A DNA stretch of 6,865 bases, from the NCBI GenBank assembly GCA_030619365.1, contig JAUXBQ010000146.1, positions 1-6,865 of the forward strand, given 5' to 3'. Positions within the stretch are counted from its first letter, which is position 1, and the number at the start of each line of letters is the position of its first letter. Below, one piece after another: positions 5,473 to 6,865 of this stretch. The position numbers and the translations under genes are program-made. The notes under the pieces were generated by a model. It had not been told where the DNA came from. It worked only from the letters and a program-made list of their open reading frames with translations, and did no database searches. This DNA is from a candidate division FCPU426 bacterium (GTDB lineage Bacteria; Oederibacteriota; JAAXVQ01; JAUVAV01).

Positions 5473-6294
5473 TTAGAAAAGGTTTTTCAGCATGTCCTGT
5501 ACTTCTGGCGGTGGCGCGTCTTCGCCCGTAGGCAGGGGCGGCATTTTTGGGCGTCCCGAGCCCCTGGGCATGTCCATCTCTTCCGGCTCTTCAATTTTCG
5601 TTCCGGCCGGCAGCTTGAAGCGCGAGGCTGGAATTTTCTTGTCCAGCACCAGGTCCTTAATCACGGTTTCGGTCTCGGACGCCGGTAATTCCACGGTGGA
5701 AAAGCCCGTATTCATTTTTTGTTTCGGGGTTTTAACCATGCTTTTCAAGGGGAAATTTTTCTTGTTCCAAACCCACTCCTTGACATCGCTGGTGATAGTG
5801 CCGCCCATCATTTTGAGTGTGCTCTTATAGGTGTAGATGGTGCAGGGTTTGCCATCCACCTTGCCCTTGCCGACTTTTTTCGCTTTTTTCCGCTGACGGG
5901 CGGATTCGGCCACCAGATCGCTGCTTAAAATTCCTGAATACATTTCCTGCATCCGGGGGGTAAGTTTCAACGCCTTCTTGTCGTCTGGCATATACATGTA
6001 CTTCACTTTACCCGTATCGATGAACACCATCTTTTCCCCGTTCTCGGGATTCTTGGTTTCGAGGCGGTACTGGTCCCCGGAAATCTGAATCTTGACTTCT
6101 GATTTGGTCACCTTGCCCCGGGAATCCTTCTGGGTGGATAACGCAGTCCAGCTCGCGGTTTTAAAGCTAAACCCGCTCTCGCGCATGTTTTGGACCAGGC
6201 TTTTGGAGTCGGATTTCGCGGCCCACCCGGTTTGTCCCACGCCGCTCAAGAGTCCCAGACCCAGTAACAGTGCAAATAGTCGTTTCAGACTCAT
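5473..6294 (-). CDS. Exported LolA-like (lipoprotein-carrier fold) protein
   Basis: 273 aa. The N-terminus MSLKRLFALLLGLGLLSGVG followed by QTGWAAK is a clear Sec signal peptide, with cleavage expected after residue 25 or 26. There is no lipobox Cys, so the mature protein should be soluble in the periplasm. The body alternates beta strands in the style of the LolA/LolB-like or DUF4412-type fold: SFKTASWTAL, EVKIQISGDQYRLET, KMVFIDTGKVKYMYMPDDKKALKLT, CTIYTYKST, EWVWNKKNFPLKSMVKT. These read as an antiparallel sheet ending in the stretch FKLPAGTKIEEPEE. The last 35 residues are proline-rich (MDMPRGSGRPKMPPLPTG) and probably disordered. ATG start at 6294-6292 with AAGGAG just upstream. Such proteins bind acyl chains or lipoproteins, but true LolA identity cannot be claimed from this sequence. 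It lies 22 bases after the VWA gene and is closed by a terminator. Confidence 0.75.
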   Translation of the reverse strand: MSLKRLFALLLGLGLLSGVGQTGWAAKSDSKSLVQNMRESGFSFKTASWTALSTQKDSRGKVTKSEVKIQISGDQYRLETKNPENGEKMVFIDTGKVKYMYMPDDKKALKLTPRMQEMYSGILSSDLVAESARQRKKAKKVGKGKVDGKPCTIYTYKSTLKMMGGTITSDVKEWVWNKKNFPLKSMVKTPKQKMNTGFSTVELPASETETVIKDLVLDKKIPASRFKLPAGTKIEEPEEMDMPRGSGRPKMPPLPTGEDAPPPEVQDMLKNLF

Positions 6295-6316
6295 CCTCTC
6301 CTTCTTCCAGCGCCCC

Positions 6317-6865
6317 TCAGGGCAGCACGATGTTAATCGTCGAAGTATAGGTCCCTGTGTTGCAACTGTACGTGACCGTGATCATGATCGTGTCGCCGGA
6401 CTGGTACACAAACGACGGCCAGGCGATGATCAGCGTGTTGGTGAAAATCTGCGCGATGCGGGAATAAATCGTGGAAAGCTCTGATGATGAAGGTGTTAAA
6501 TAATATTGTCCATTGGTCTGAGTTGCTATTTGCTGCAAATCGCGCTCAGCTTGCGAACCAGCCGAAAGACCTAAACCTATGGTATATACCGGCACTCCTG
6601 TACTTCTAATATCAGTAATCAATCGAGCAAGTGCGTTGGGATCCGTATAGGTATCATATCGATCACTATCATTTTCTCCACCATCAGTAAACGCTACTAC
6701 GGCTTTCTGTCCACTCTCTTGCGCAGTATGCGTTACTCCCAAATAGATTGAATCGAATAAAGCAGTAGACCCGCCAGCATTGCTGAGGCTATTTATCGCT
6801 GTAATTAAGGCATTCTTATTCGAAGTATAGGCTTGTTCGATATAAATTCGATTGACAGAACCAAA
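6317..6865 (-). CDS. von Willebrand factor A (VWA) domain protein, 3' part
   Basis: 182 codons are visible and the frame is open at the right edge, so the true start and the first MIDAS motif (DxSxS) lie outside. An in-frame TTG at 6742 is not the start, because the homologous VWA sequence continues upstream. Visible hallmarks are NAGGSTALFDSI (residues 29-40 of the visible part), with the MIDAS Thr at 34, and VVAFTDGGEND (56-66), with the MIDAS Asp at 61. Next come VPVYTIGLG and GQYYLTPSSSELSTIYSRI, typical of the last strands and helix of a VWA fold. The final 40 residues (from about LIIAWPSFVYQSG) are Thr/Ile/Tyr-rich beta sequence, like a small sandwich tail. VWA domains bind protein partners through a metal ion. 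Here an envelope or surface role is inferred from the neighbouring exported protein. Codons in the VWA core are distinctly AT-richer than in the tail and the neighbouring genes. Confidence 0.9.
   Translation of the reverse strand, partial: FGSVNRIYIEQAYTSNKNALITAINSLSNAGGSTALFDSIYLGVTHTAQESGQKAVVAFTDGGENDSDRYDTYTDPNALARLITDIRSTGVPVYTIGLGLSAGSQAERDLQQIATQTNGQYYLTPSSSELSTIYSRIAQIFTNTLIIAWPSFVYQSGDTIMITVTYSCNTGTYTSTINIVLP

Noticed and set aside
5116..5476. Overlapping open frames of about 107 and 117 codons on opposite strands across the palindromes
   Set aside because: Both strands encode the same peptide pieces (RRGASFFF, KKNDAP) only because the DNA is palindromic. There are no convincing ribosome-binding sites and the frames run through the terminator.

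Overview
The window is a GC-rich piece of bacterial chromosome (coding regions look to be in the mid-to-high fifties percent GC by eye). Every supported gene lies on the minus strand, so transcription runs from high to low coordinates. A primosomal PriA, peptide deformylase and methionyl-tRNA formyltransferase in a row, plus an exported LolA-like protein, point to a diderm bacterium. The former Deltaproteobacteria (Desulfobacterota) are my best guess from gene style and order, but this is inference and no marker here settles it.

Layout in the direction of transcription. (1) 6865-6317: the 3' part of a von Willebrand factor A (VWA) domain gene that enters from the right edge. (2) 6294-5473: a 273-aa exported LolA-like protein, 22 bases downstream of it and probably in the same operon, closed by a canonical intrinsic terminator at 5453-5414. 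(3) 5472-5023: a 450-base stretch with no credible gene. It holds the terminator, a compact element of two large palindromes (5131-5239 and 5258-5370) whose loops are complementary to each other, and the priA promoter region. (4) 5022-2845: priA. (5) 2844-2679: an intergenic region with several short hairpins and a near-consensus sigma-70 promoter (TTGAAA, 17 bases, TATAAT) reading into def. (6) 2678-52: def, fmt, a stand-alone CheY-like receiver and a small nucleotidyltransferase-fold protein. This last group is tightly packed: 13 bases separate def and fmt, and the next two junctions are one-base stop/start overlaps (TAATG). (7) The first 77 bases may hold the start of another exported or membrane protein.

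How the genes fit together. Fmt formylates the initiator Met-tRNA and Def removes the formyl group from new proteins, so they form a classic translation-initiation pair. PriA restarts stalled replication forks. The receiver and the nucleotidyltransferase-like protein are not part of that pathway but are translationally coupled to fmt. The VWA and LolA-like genes form a separate envelope-directed unit.

The strongest candidate for something undescribed is the double palindrome at 5131-5370: a 21-bp stem with one mismatch, a perfect 29-bp stem, and a 13-nt perfect loop-loop complementarity that extends imperfectly to about 25 nt. Secondary points are a DEEF instead of DEEH helicase motif in PriA, an Asp-to-Asn change in the nucleotidyltransferase motif, and the coupling of an orphan receiver to fmt.
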